Part shown: in pieces, positions 53,652 to 64,000 of the stretch
Position numbering within the stretch: the first letter of the stretch is position 1
Layout of the letters: every line of letters begins with the position of its first letter
Assembly: GCA_001949185.1 (NCBI GenBank)
Contig: BDGG01000012.1
Span: forward strand, 564,824 to 628,823
Source: Ramazzottius varieornatus
Taxonomy: Eukaryota > Tardigrada > Eutardigrada > Parachela > Ramazzottiidae
Reading direction: 5' to 3'
DNA length: 64,000 nucleotides
The notes under the pieces: generated by a model
The model's input: the letters and a program-made list of their open reading frames with translations, nothing else
What the model was told of the DNA's origin: nothing
The model's database searches: none
Made by a program: the position numbers and the translations under genes

Positions 53652-56600
53652 ATGGAGGTCCCTAGAAGGAACGAGTGGCAAGAGGTCCCGCCGATGGACT
53701 GTGGACTATTCGCTTATCGACCAAAACACCTGCAGAGATTCAATTGTATGCGGAGTTTCATGGGATTTTTTACCACACTATTGATCGTCTATGGTAAGCG
53801 GCGGAGCTGACTCCTGAAAAGGGATATCCGCTGTATTCATCGTCCTGGAAAAACCGGGAAATCGATCCGGGTGTTTACCTTTCGTGACCTAATAACATTC
53901 TCACTAGAGCCGAACGGCGTCACAGAGTCAAACAGCTTGTCAGAAAACTGCGATAGGCTAATGATATTCGCCATGACGTCACTGACTTTCATTCATTATC
54001 GCCAACCCAGTCTGATTTAAAACTGACCAATTCATCGGAAGTTGTCCTCCATGTGTTCTTGATCTTCTTCGGTGTCATCGGTACTGAGAACGTTAACTGA
54101 AAGTTAAGCATGGGGTGTTTTCTTCTTCGCAGGTATGGCCAGTCCTTACATGAGCTCGGTGCTTCCATCCATCGAGAAGAGGTTCGGATTCTCCAGCCGT
54201 TCAATGGGGATAATCATGTCGGTTGGCGACGTCGGCATAATGTTAGCGGCCTTGGCCACCGCGCACTTTGGTGGACGGAAACATTCTCATCGTCCCCGAT
54301 ACATCTTCATCGGAAGCGCGTTGTGCGGGCTAAGCTGTATCGTTCTCGCTTCTCCGGAGATGTTCTTCCCCACCGATGCCGCTTCCGTCGTCGGAAGGAT
54401 GATGGCGTCGGCCAACACCACCGAGCACCTGTGTACGCCCCATTCAAATGCTTCTCGCATCGTGAATAACGCCACGGTTTGTGAGATAGAAAATGAAGGG
54501 AACGCGGGAGCGTTGATCGTCATGTGCGTCGCGGACTTCTTCCTGGGAGTGGGAAGCACCGTTCTTTTGATACTGGGCTTACCGTAAGTTGGCACGTCGC
54601 AGATGAATTCACCCAAATCGTGTTTCCAAGTGGCGCACGGTTTTGGCCAATATAAACGGAAATGTGCGTCACTTAAGTTAAGGATCTGGGCGAGATCATT
54701 CGCAGCCTGACGTTCCAGTTGATCCTTGCCTTCACTTTCTTCTCGAAAAGAAAAGATGTTCACAAGTACGATGTCTTGTTTTTCTTTTCTGCAGATTCAT
54801 CGACGACAATGTCCATTTGGACGACGCTCCAATTTACTTTGGTGAGCTTCTTTGACCGATCAATATTAAGTTTTTCGCCAGCGATCAATGATCATGACGT
54901 CCACTATCATCTTTCTTTGGAGTGTTACGTAACGCTGATCAAATAATTTTGTTTGTTTAGCCATATCGTTCTTCGGACGGATTTTCGGGCCAATGCTAGG
55001 TGATACATTTGTCCCCATCCCCTTTCTACAGCTCGGTAAACTTGTTCGGGAAAACTGATGGATATGGATCTGTGTTTTCAGGCTTCGGGCTGGGCGCCGT
55101 CTGTAACAACATTTTTCTGGATTTTTCAAGTACGTCATAAGTTCATAACAATCGATGGTTCTAACGTGATCGATTCTTCGACCTGGAAACAATGTTCTTA
55201 TAGGTCGCATCTAATTAAACTTTGATAATGTTATATTTTTGCAGAGCCACGTTTCCACCAAACTGATCCCAATTGGGTAAGTCATTCATGTTGATGTCAG
55301 AATTGCAGTCAACCAAACAACAATATTCATTTTGAATCTCCCTTTCCTTAGGTCTCCGCCTGGTACTTGGGATTCCTCGTCATAGGAGTCGCTGTATTCG
55401 TCTTTGCGTTTATTATCGGTGTAAGTGTCTCATTTGTGTCGAAGACAATGGAATGAAACGGCAAACCATTTCGGCTAGATCGCTTTTCCAAGTGGTGCAC
55501 GTTCTCATTGTTATTAGCCAAGGATGTGCGCCACTTGGGGATTCGTTCGCTGACGCCCCCAAGGCCTGAATGGACATTTTGAACGCTTGCTTGAGTAGTA
55601 AAATGTGAAAAGTTGGTTTTCTTTTTGACTTCCGGCTGGGAAAAATCGAGACTATTTATTTGCACGTGGTTCCCCGCAATGGTGTAAAATGTGTGGTTCA
55701 CCCGCGCAACAAGGAAGTTGTCGGTGCATAACAGCAGCGTCAGTTTCCGCCATGCACTCCAAATGGCACCTCACTCCAGCAAGTTTAGCTTTGTTCTCTG
55801 ACGCAAGTTTCCGACTGGAAATCACAAAACCTGCTGTGCTTGCTCACGCGTATCCTTTCATTGTCAAACCAATGCTATATAGAGCATTGCTGTATAGGGC
55901 AGACTTAGGGTATGGTAATTATCATTGTGGGCGGCTTTTTCTACTACTGCGTAAATTATAGGAAATATTCTGTACCTTTTTTGTTATAGTGTTTTCCGGC
56001 TCATATTTCCAACGGACGAGCAACCCTCGACTATTACGCTGAGGCCAGTTCGAAGCAGTCGGAAGCTGACCTGTCTTCCTGTGACGTCAAACCGAGCTCT
56101 GCAGACGGAGCTCGTGCATCATGGAGAGGTATCTTGACTTCAAACTGGGACGTGGTAGAATGATTTGAAGGAGATCGCTGTATCAAGTGGCGCACGCTTT
56201 CGTTGTTATCAACTGGAAGTGGCGCCACTTGGAAAAACGATTTAACTCGATTCATGTGCTAATATTTTGAAAACTATTTGGTTCGGGTTCTGGAAAAATG
56301 ATCGGGTATTTTCCCATGGATATTGGAAATTTTGATAATTATTGTTTTTCTTGCTACCTGCAGAGTTCGCGCACGACATGAAGCGTTTGCTGACAAACTT
56401 TCCGTTCATGTGTCGAGCGTTCAGCAACGTCTTAGACGGCATGATCATTACCGGTTCGTGAATCAAGTGCCAGCGCGCGTTGTATCACAACTTCTTCCTA
56501 GCTGTTTACGTTGTCATGTTGGTCTGCAGGTTTTTTGGCATTTTTCTTCAAGTTTATTGCACAACAATTCCAGCTCTCTCAAGCTTTAGCAAGTCTTGCT

Positions 56601-58815
56601 GGAGGTAAGCGCTGGTATTCCATTTCCACCTTATTTGGCTTGCAGAACTGCAAGCTTCTCTTTCGAAGTTTCTCGCTCGGTCAAAATCAGAGTAATATGT
56701 ACGAGGAAGATAATATCCAAAGTGGCTGAGCAATCAATTCATGGGTCGCGGTGCGCACCCACCTGCATACTGGCTGCCCATGGTTAATATGAGAAATATT
56801 ATCCAAGTTCATAAAAAATGAGAAAGCTTATACTTTTGCACACCAGCCGAAGCTTGGGTGGTGGCACTGTGACAGGGACTTTTTCTTTGTGTTCGGCGAT
56901 CGTGGCGGGGACCAGTTGGGTGTTGAGAGGGACAGACTAGGTTGAAAGACATGACATCTTGGTTTTGATCGTTAAAATGTCCGTGACTTTGTAATGTGAA
57001 GACATTGCGAGCTCGTGGAACTGGCCACAGTGGCCAGTGGACGAGTTGAGTGCACTGTGAGTAGATCGTAAGATGGCAGTGTTAGGCGCCACTCGAGACA
57101 CGAGATGTCGAGACAAAACAGTTGAGATGAGCAACGGATTGAAGTCTTTCGACCTGTTTGGTCTCCAGTAATTGTTACGGCGAGAAGACACGAACGAACA
57201 CATCACTTAGTACTCAATGACATTTGACATATGATGATGCCCATTACATCACTCTGTATTCGCAGGTGTCCCAACTATTTTCGGGATCGCATTAGGCGTC
57301 GTGGCAGGGGGACTATTGATCAGGAGGTACCGGCTGCAGCCCAAGCACGTCTGCCTGATGCTGGTCATTTCCGCCGCCATTATGTGCGTCGTGTCTTTGG
57401 TGTCAATCAACTTGGGCTGCGAACGCACGGAGGTAAAAACCGTGAAAACCTTACTGGAGTATTCTGAACTTTTCAACAGATAGTTATGAATATAATTTTC
57501 AGGTGTTGGGCCTTAACGGTTCGGAGTCGCTACATCGGTTTTACGAAGGCTACAACGTGCGCTTCAACGATACCTATTGCTCGTCATCCATGAATTGTGG
57601 GTGCTCCGAACTGGAGTTCCGCCCAGTCTACGACCCCAAAAGCGGGGTGAACTTTTACTCCCCATGTCATGCCGGTTGTTCCAAGTACCAAGTCCGAGAA
57701 TGGCACGACGAAGAGGTACAGAAAACCTCCGCTCTCAAATTTGTTCATGCTCAAGTGATTGCTAATGCTGTTTCTGTAGTTTCGGTATTACGACAACTGC
57801 TCTTGCACAAAGAACTCTGTCTGGTTCTACGATGACGTTGACAACCAGATGCTGAACGGGCGCATGATTGGCGGGTTCGCCCCAAAAGAGTGTCATTTAC
57901 TCTGGGTCTTCATCGTCGTCTTCTTCGTCGCCATGTTCTTCCTGGGGCTACCCCTCGCTGGCAGTATCATGGTCCAGTACCGGTAAGTCTCTTGACCAAG
58001 CCAAGATCTAGTTGAGAAGCTTCGTGACTGCCTTTTCACGTACCTGCATATCCCTCAGACGTGTAACATCCATCATGGATAAGTATGCAGGAGCATGGAA
58101 CAGTCTACTTTCACGTACTTGCATACATTACTTAATTCAATTGTTATAACGGAGCCTATGTAGGTGTGTGAAAGAGAGTGTATTGAGTTCACCTGTTTCT
58201 CATTTCGAGTTAAATGATGTCTTTCACGATTTCTCAAGATCGTTTTCTAGCGAATGCTGACGATGACTCTCACAGGTTGGTCGACCCGGACTTGAAAAGC
58301 ATGTCGACAGCGCTCGCAACCGTGCTGACGTCAGCCTTTGGCTATTTGCCGGCACCCATCTTCATGGTACGTTCCCCACAACAGTGCATGTCTGAAATTC
58401 AATTGATCACAGTATCAAGAGCGCTTGGTTGCAGGGTGCAATTGTGGACAGCACTTGCCGCCTGTGGCAAAAGTCCAGTTGTGGAGAGAACAAGTTTTGC
58501 CTCCTGTACGACACTGACGAGTTCCGCTGGAGGTTTCTTATGACCGCCGCCTGCATCAAAGCCATCGGATCGGTTCTCGATATCATAGTCACGTTCAAAA
58601 TGTGGCATATGCGATTCGACCGCAGCGCCATCGAGAGAGCCGCGGTACCAGGAACCTTTGCGTCCATGAACAGTTCTCTGACGAACGCTTCTTCGTGTCC
58701 GTCCTTTTCGTCAGCGTACTCAGAAGCAAACTTAGAACTGGAAGGGAACAGTAGGTTGAGCGAAAGAATAAGAAAGAATTATAGTATGAATGACTTGGCC
58801 ACCAGCAAACTGTAA
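53652..58815 (+). CDS. SLCO: organic anion transporter polypeptide C (SLCO family)
   Basis: Fifteen exons from 53652-53793 to 58435-58815 give 728 residues in phase. The blocks CGLFAYRPKHLQ, PSIEKRFGFSSRS, FIDDNVHLDDAPIYF, RLQPKHVCLMLVI, Kazal-like CSSSMNCGCSELEFRPVYD with SPCHAGC, and NKFCLLYDTDEFRWRF are present. The superfamily signature reads DPNWVSAWYLGF: the Arg before Trp, nearly invariant in the family, is Asn. The intron that separates exon 1 from TM1 in genes A and B is absent, and exon 2 is a fusion of exons split in A. Intron 10 is large (0.66 kb). Introns 2, 7 and 8 each hold a foldback element. Confidence 0.92.
54588..54720. repeat. foldback element 13, full length, in gene C intron 2
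   Basis: Outer arms GTTGGCACGTCGCAGATGAA and ATTCGCAGCCTGACGTTCC, stem CCAAGTGGCGCACGG / ATGTGCGTCACTTAA, loop TTTGGCCAATATAAACG. Confidence 0.85.
55459..55562. repeat. foldback element 14, in gene C intron 7
   Basis: Left arm CGGCAAACCATTTCGGCTAG, stem CCAAGTGGTGCACG / TGTGCGCCACTTGGG, loop CATTGTTATTAGCC, right arm TTCGTTCGCTGACGCC. Confidence 0.8.
56161..56262. repeat. foldback element 15, in gene C intron 8
   Basis: Stem CAAGTGGCGCACG / AGTGGCGCCACTTGG, loop TTCGTTGTTATCAACTGG, right arm AAAAACGATTTAACTCGATT. Confidence 0.8.
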
Positions 58816-59271
58816 CTTAGGAGCTTTGGCGGAGCGGGAAACTGTACTTCTTTGTTGCCTTTTTCCTTTTACTTGATCTGTGATATGAGCGGTTTTACCG
58901 TCACACTTTCAAAGTCTTTCAAATGCGCGCGCTGTCACGTTTTTACTCTAATGAATTTTTTAGCAATGAAATTCAAACTTGACCGTTGTACCTGGTCAGT
59001 TGTGTAGACTTTAGCGCATAATCATTAGTCACGAAAATATATAGTCACGAATATATAGTCACGAAGACATACCTTTGCCTTGACAGGGATCGCGAAGTGT
59101 TAGATAGGGGAAGGGGGATCATTGCAAGTTTTCCGGATGAGAAAGTTGTCCATAAAAAAGTCTCAGCGTTATCGAAATCACAAAAAACAGTATCACGATC
59201 CAGGAAGTGACATGACGTAAACGTCTTGGGGCGTTGGTCATAACTTTGCCTGATGTGGTTCTGATGGACTG
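58816..59271. other. convergent 3' ends of OATP C and D
   Basis: At about 59026-59062 the unit TAGTCACGAAAATATA is repeated about three times with small changes. No gene lies between the two stops. Confidence 0.6.
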
Positions 59272-62200
59272 CTACCGGCTTTGTCTGGGACCATCTTCGT
59301 AGGTCTCCGCACCAAGTCCTGCAAGCGCAGGTCCGGCTGAAGACGAGCTGCTCGGCTCGACGTCTTCCGTGTCGAATTCTACGTGCCAGACCTTCCATGT
59401 TAACTGAAAATGCCGGAAGTTAACACGACCAGGTCCACCTTAAGTGGGCTGGTGTCTCAAGTGAGGAAATCGAATGTGGATGGGGGACTAACCAAAATGT
59501 CGAGGACACCGCCAGCCAATTTTATTATACCAGCGTACAAATGCAGCTTCCATCGTAAGGAATCGGTATCGTACAGCAGACAAAACCCCTTCTCGCCGCA
59601 ACTTTTGGTCTGCCAGAGATCACAGGCAGAATCCACAATAGTACCCACGATTATCGGCCCCGGCATCAATCCTATTGAAGACAAGAGGTAACCAACTCAT
59701 CGTACAAGAACAACGAAATCTCCGATCGGAAACAAAGACAAGAAGATGATCTTACCGAGGGCGGACCAAAGAAGAACCTGAAGGCCAGTGGCCATACTTT
59801 TCAGCTCCTTGCCCACCACCCTGAAAAACTGAGACTGCAGATTATACGGAGCTTTAGCTAAACGAGGGGTTTTCCATCTATCAGGAGGTTACTCACTGGT
59901 ACTGCGTCATGACACTTCCCGAAAGCGGCAATCCCACAGTAAACATGGCAAAAAACATGATGACGATAAACACGTACAGATTTGGGCACTTCTTCGGACA
60001 TAAACCGCCGACGATGGTCGCCGAATCAATCACAACCGGTTCTGAGTTCTTCCGCCATGTCACGTTGGCGTTTTGGGCGCAAAAACATTTCCCATAGGTC
60101 TTGGTCTGCAATAAGTCCAGTAAGACTTGAGAGCTTCAATGTAAAGTTGACCTTATAGCCAAACAAGCGTTCAAGAATGACACACAAAAATAAACGGGAG
60201 CTCGGCAGTCTCGCCAAGACTGTTTTTCCTGAGTGGCGTACGTTTATGGTTTTGGTGGGTGAAATCGTGCGCTACTTGGAATACCTTGCAGAGCTCTATT
60301 GTTTTCCCAAGCGGCGCAGGTTCTCAATTTTACTGGCCAGATGCGTGTGCCACTTGAAAAACGATCTTGTCCAGTTTGCTTGCCGAGCTCCCAACCACAA
60401 TTCCCCACCTCATTGACTCTGGCGACTGTCTGGCATCCGGCATGACAAGCCGAATAGTAGTTAGTGCCGGTGGTTTGGTCGCACAGAGGACTGAAGTTGG
60501 ACATGGCGCAACCACAACCGTACACCAAGAAGCACCTTTGCTCGTCTGGTTGTCCATGTGGCAGCTGAGACGGAGTCTTCCACAGTTTGCCGAAGCCTGC
60601 AATGACCGTCTTCTCGCATCCCAGTCCAATTGCTCCGAAAAAGGCAGCTGTCATAACTACAGCCGAAAATGTCAAGGCAATTCCGATATGTCGTGGCTGA
60701 AGATTGAACCGCTTGGTCAGGAAGCCTCCCACTAAAGCACCCAGAGCGATGGCCATAACGCCGGGTACACCTGGAAAGAAGAGCATCACGTCACTACGGA
60801 CTCTTTTGCGTTAAATGTACGAGAACTGTGCATTATTTAGACTACGGCGTACGTTACAAAGAAACAGTTTTGCTCTCATGAAACTTTTCCCCGTAGTTTT
60901 TCTCATTAATCTGTTGCCCTAAACCCTAATTATAGAATAATTCGGACATCGGCAAATGAGTTGAACACGATCGTTTTGCCAAGTGACGACCTTCTCCAGC
61001 CAGTATAAACGAAAGCGTGCGCCACTTCAGATGACGATCTTGTTCAATTCCTTTGCCGACGTCTCAACTACGTTGAACTATTGTCACCATTATCGAAAAA
61101 AAACTGATTTTTCCCAGGATTTTCTCTTACCGCCAGCCAAGCTTGCCGCTGAGGGCGAAAGGAGGTACTGTTGCCCCAAGAATTTCGGAAGAAAGCTCAT
61201 GTAACCTGTAAACAAACGCCCGACAGTTTACTACTGTATTCCCACGGTTCATTTGGGCCGTACCGCCCGTAAAACGTTGTGACGTACCAGAAATGATAAG
61301 ACCTTCCAAGACAACTCTTGCGACGCCATAAACGTACGCTTGATTGAGCAGCAAGCGCTTCACGTTTTTCGGTAGATCTACAAGGGGAAACACTTGATCG
61401 TAAATCGTCATTTGGCAAAGAAACAACCGATTCCGATAGCCACTAAAATCCAACCCAGCAAAACCAGTCAAGTGACGACCAACTCACTCTCACCTTTGAG
61501 TGTGACTCCCTTGTCAACTGGGTTTGACGAAATAATGCCGGCTTCGATACCTTTCACGTCGTTCGGCTCCTTCGGACTCTTCTTTTCGTTCGGTAGAGAC
61601 GATGGAAAACACTGATGAAGGAAAGAAAAATTACTAATCAATGTCGAACCGTATGCGTACGCGATCTCATCAGCTTTACCCCCATGGTCAACGCGAACAG
61701 GCACAGTCCTATCCCCGTGCCGAGGAAACCCAGATACCACGCTACAAGAAACGAAACCGTGCTGGCATACCATTCATCGTCGGACTTGATCAGTGATATT
61801 CACGTCGGCTCGAGCGTTCGTACTTACCGGAAACCCAGCGGGGATCGCTCTGTTTGAAACTCGGAATAGTCCAGTCGTAAAAGATGGTATTGCAGTAGGC
61901 TCCAAGCACAGCGCCAAGAACCGGCCCAAATATTCTTGACGAAAACGATATCGCTACAGACAATTAACACACCCAAAACTAAAGTCAGAAGCAAAGGCTG
62001 GTACACAAGGTTCCAGTCAAGTTCAGACAACTTACCCATATAGATACCTGAGTTCTTCTTTTGGGTGTTATCATCGATAAAGGGGAGGCCAAGTACCATG
62101 AGCGCAGTAGAGCCCATACCAAGGAGGAACTGCGCCACACCAAAGATAATCAAAGGTCCCAGCGGACTTTCAGCACGGCCTATACATCTGTCCTCGACAT

Positions 62201-62785
62201 CGGATGTGTTCGATACAACGGACGCAGTCGCCCGGTTTCTGAGACAAAGCGTCCTGTCATCGCCTTCCAAGTTTCCAGCTTTCTCGGCGGACTGAGCGTC
62301 AAGGCTATTCTTCATAGGAAAAACCACTTCCGGCAGGGCGTGAAGTAGAAGGGCGGCACCGACAAGCAGACAGCCAAAGCTGATCCACCTTGGTCTGTGC
62401 GAGCTTCCGCCGTAGTGAGCGGTCAAGAGTGCCACCAGGATGTGCGACACGTCGTTCATGGCAAGAACGATGCCCGTGGACTTGCTGGTGAAACCAAAGC
62501 GTTTCTCGATGGAAGGTATCATCGAGCTCGTGTACGAATGCGTCATTCCTGCGAAGTTCATATTGATCAGTATTCAACACCGCAGCCACAAAAGATGACG
62601 AGGGGTCAGGAAGAACCCCGCGTACCGTATATAAGTCCCAAGGCCACGTAACATACGACAAAGACCTGCATGTTGGCGAACCGCTGCAACCACGAAGGCG
62701 TCCATCCCCATATTCCACAACGTGGCGTAGTATCAAAGACGTCTTTGCTGTCTTTGACTCTAGGTTTCTTTTCCGAACTGAACAT
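59272..62785 (-). CDS. SLCO: organic anion transporter polypeptide D (SLCO family)
   Basis: Twelve exons: 62785-62626, 62548-62036, 61953-61828, 61741-61680, 61611-61494, 61377-61288, 61205-61131, 60770-60409, 60105-59897, 59820-59756, 59671-59493 and 59403-59272, giving 696 residues in phase. It has CGIWGWTPSWLQ before TM1, PSIEKRFGFTSKS, FIDDNTQKKNSGIYM, signature DPRWVSAWYLGF, NLQPRHIGIALT, a Kazal-like loop (RCFLVYGCGCAMSNFSPLCD, SACHAGC) and KGFCLLYDTDSLRWKLH. It has the fewest exons of the four and lies on the opposite strand, converging on gene C. Two introns hold foldback elements, one of them the double form. The short tail is acidic and Ser-rich. Confidence 0.92.
60197..60395. repeat. 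foldback element 16, double hairpin, in gene D intron 8
   Basis: Outer arms GAGCTCGGCAGTCTCGCCAA and TTTGCTTGCCGAGCTC. Stems TGAGTGGCGTACG / CGTGCGCTACTTGG and CAAGCGGCGCAGG / CGTGTGCCACTTG. The loop of the second carries TTTTACTGGCCAG. Confidence 0.8.
60943..61070. repeat. foldback element 17, full length, in gene D intron 7
   Basis: Best full-length copy. Outer arms GACATCGGCAAATGAGTTGA and TCAATTCCTTTGCCGACGTC, next ACGATCGTTTTG and GACGATCTTG, stem CCAAGTGACGACC / GCGTGCGCCACTTC, loop CCAGCCAGTATAAACG. Confidence 0.85.
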
Positions 62786-63370
62786 TGGTCACAAAGATCT
62801 ACTCTCAGATTCCAAACCCAAAGACACAGTTCGATCGCTCAGACTCAGAAAGACATTCGGCGCGCTGCTAGGATCTTTGACAAGTGACGAAGGGCATTTC
62901 AGAAGGTCTTGCTCACAGGTTCTATACTGATCTGACGACAGGTAGATTTACAATAAAATATAAAAACATTCTGACTGTCACCTGTTTTATGGTTTATGAG
63001 GGTACTTGGCTAAACAGTAAAGAAGTATAGTCACCGTTGCGACCTCGACGCTTTGGAGATTCCAAGATACATACCGTTTTACGTCTGTCTCGATGTTATC
63101 AGATCATATTGACTACCTAATGTTGAAGTTATTACGACTTGTCTCGAGATCTCTTCAAAGCCGCTGCGCCACGAAACGGCTATCAGCATAAAGCATTCTT
63201 GGCTTAGGCTATCATAAATCTTCATGTATCTGCATATTTAAAAAATGGGTTATACAAGGCGCGGTTACCTCAAAGGCCTCCGAATACCGCGCATTACATT
63301 AAAAACATACTCGTACCGCCGACGCTTCACATCTTCAAGAACACCTCAGCTAGATCACCACGATCAATCA

Positions 63371-63900
63371 ACACTAGGGTTGTTAATATCCAATCCGACA
63401 TCGGATGGTTCCGGATTGGATAGGCATTCTATCCATCCAGATGTTAACCGGACAGAGATCCTATCCATCCGGATGGGATCCTCTCCATCCATCCGGCTTT
63501 CTATCCGGACAGAACCAAAACTAATAACGCGCAATCAAACAGTCCAATACATCACCGCCTAATCCGACAGAAATTCGCAATCTCCCTACAAGCTTGTCTT
63601 TTGAGCGTAGTTTCGTTTACCAATCTCTGTCTTGTCATTTAAGGTCTTGGGATTTAATCTTTGAGTATATGCAGACTATGTTGACGGAGGACTGTTAAAT
63701 TGTATCGTCTATGCTATCCGGCAACACAGCATGTCAAAACCTACGAATTATAATTTGTTGTGTCATCTGTAAGTCTCTAAGCCAAGCTTTGTTTTTATCC
63801 GGATAGAAGACCCATCCATCGCCAGCCGATTCGGATGGGAGTTCTATCCATCCGTCTGCTTTCCGGATCGGCGTCTGATCCCATCCGGATTAGAGCACGG
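63371..63900. repeat. GGATGGATAG-rich repeat with hAT-like left end
   Basis: Units of CTATCCATCC and its complement occur at least eight times in both orientations around CCGGAT. A matching right terminus was not found in the window. Confidence 0.4.
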
Positions 63901-63906
63901 AATCTG

Positions 63907-64000
63907 GCCGCATGCGCTGCACTGCACCGCAGCTGTGCTGTGCTGCAGCACAGCTGCAGTACGGAAATCGACGAAATTTGTGCAGCACAGCACAGCATGC
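63907..64000. repeat. low-complexity GCTGCAGCACAG palindrome
   Basis: GCAGCTGTGCTGTGCTGCAG and CAGCACAGCTGCAG repeat and pair with each other; the array runs off the window end. Confidence 0.6.

Larger units (their letters stand above)
62786..64000. other. right flank, repeat-rich, no gene
   Basis: No coding exon is supported. From about 63371 the sequence opens CTAGGGTTGTTAATATCCAA, as hAT-type ends often do. It then carries many short GGATGGATAG / CTATCCATCC units (63400-63510, 63797-63895). Confidence 0.45.

Noticed and set aside
1640-61070. CRISPR array or tRNA-like genes made by the recurrent palindrome
   Set aside because: Copies are kilobases apart, lie in introns of animal genes and have no regular spacers; they do not fold as a tRNA.

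Overview
This window comes from the nuclear genome of an animal. All the larger genes are split by GT-AG introns, many of them only about 60-110 bp, and base composition is moderate. A pQ-x-N-F-S-P-N-W-amide adipokinetic hormone with its GnRH/AKH-type receptor, and a cluster of organic-anion transporters, point to a protostome invertebrate, probably an ecdysozoan. I cannot name the species. No bacterial, viral, CRISPR, rRNA or tRNA feature was seen. Exon boundaries were set by hand: every junction was chosen so that GT-AG sites and reading phase agree and the total length is a multiple of three.

Layout: 0.9-3.4 kb, purine biosynthesis gene ATIC (-), whose last exon is outside the window; 5.1-5.4 kb, an AKH neuropeptide gene (+); 7.9-10.5 kb, a RASD (Dexras/Rhes) small GTPase (+); 11.2-12.7 kb, a novel AT-hook protein with a basic tail (-); 13.2-13.8 kb, an NCBP2AS2-like small protein (-); 14.6-15.4 kb, an RGG-box protein (+). 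From 15.4 to 18.9 kb is a gene-poor stretch packed with inverted-repeat elements. Then follow a small unknown gene (+, 19.0-19.65 kb), an AIFM3-like Rieske/FAD oxidoreductase (-, 19.8-22.8 kb), an unknown conserved-looking protein (+, 23.9-25.2 kb), a BTB/BACK protein (+, 26.2-28.3 kb), a putative mitochondrial protein (-, 28.8-29.9 kb), a GnRH/AKH-family GPCR (+, 31.7-34.9 kb), a small secreted Ala/Cys-rich protein (+, 35.7 kb), a 747-residue coiled-coil protein (-, 36.7-39.6 kb), a two-TM protein (+, 40.6 kb) and a small basic secreted candidate (-, 41.3-41.9 kb). The last third (42.2-62.8 kb) is a cluster of four SLCO/OATP transporters: A, B and C in tandem on + and D convergent on -.

Two themes run across the window. 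First, a peptide hormone (AKH) and a receptor of its own family lie about 26 kb apart. Second, a short foldback element built round a CAAGTGGCGCAC/GTGCGCCACTTG stem occurs at 17 loci, 14 of them inside introns of genes of every type, in single- and double-hairpin forms. Several unrelated terminal-inverted-repeat elements are also present: a family with TACTGTA ends, a 739-bp element with perfect 30-bp ends, and a 1.3-kb inverted repeat.
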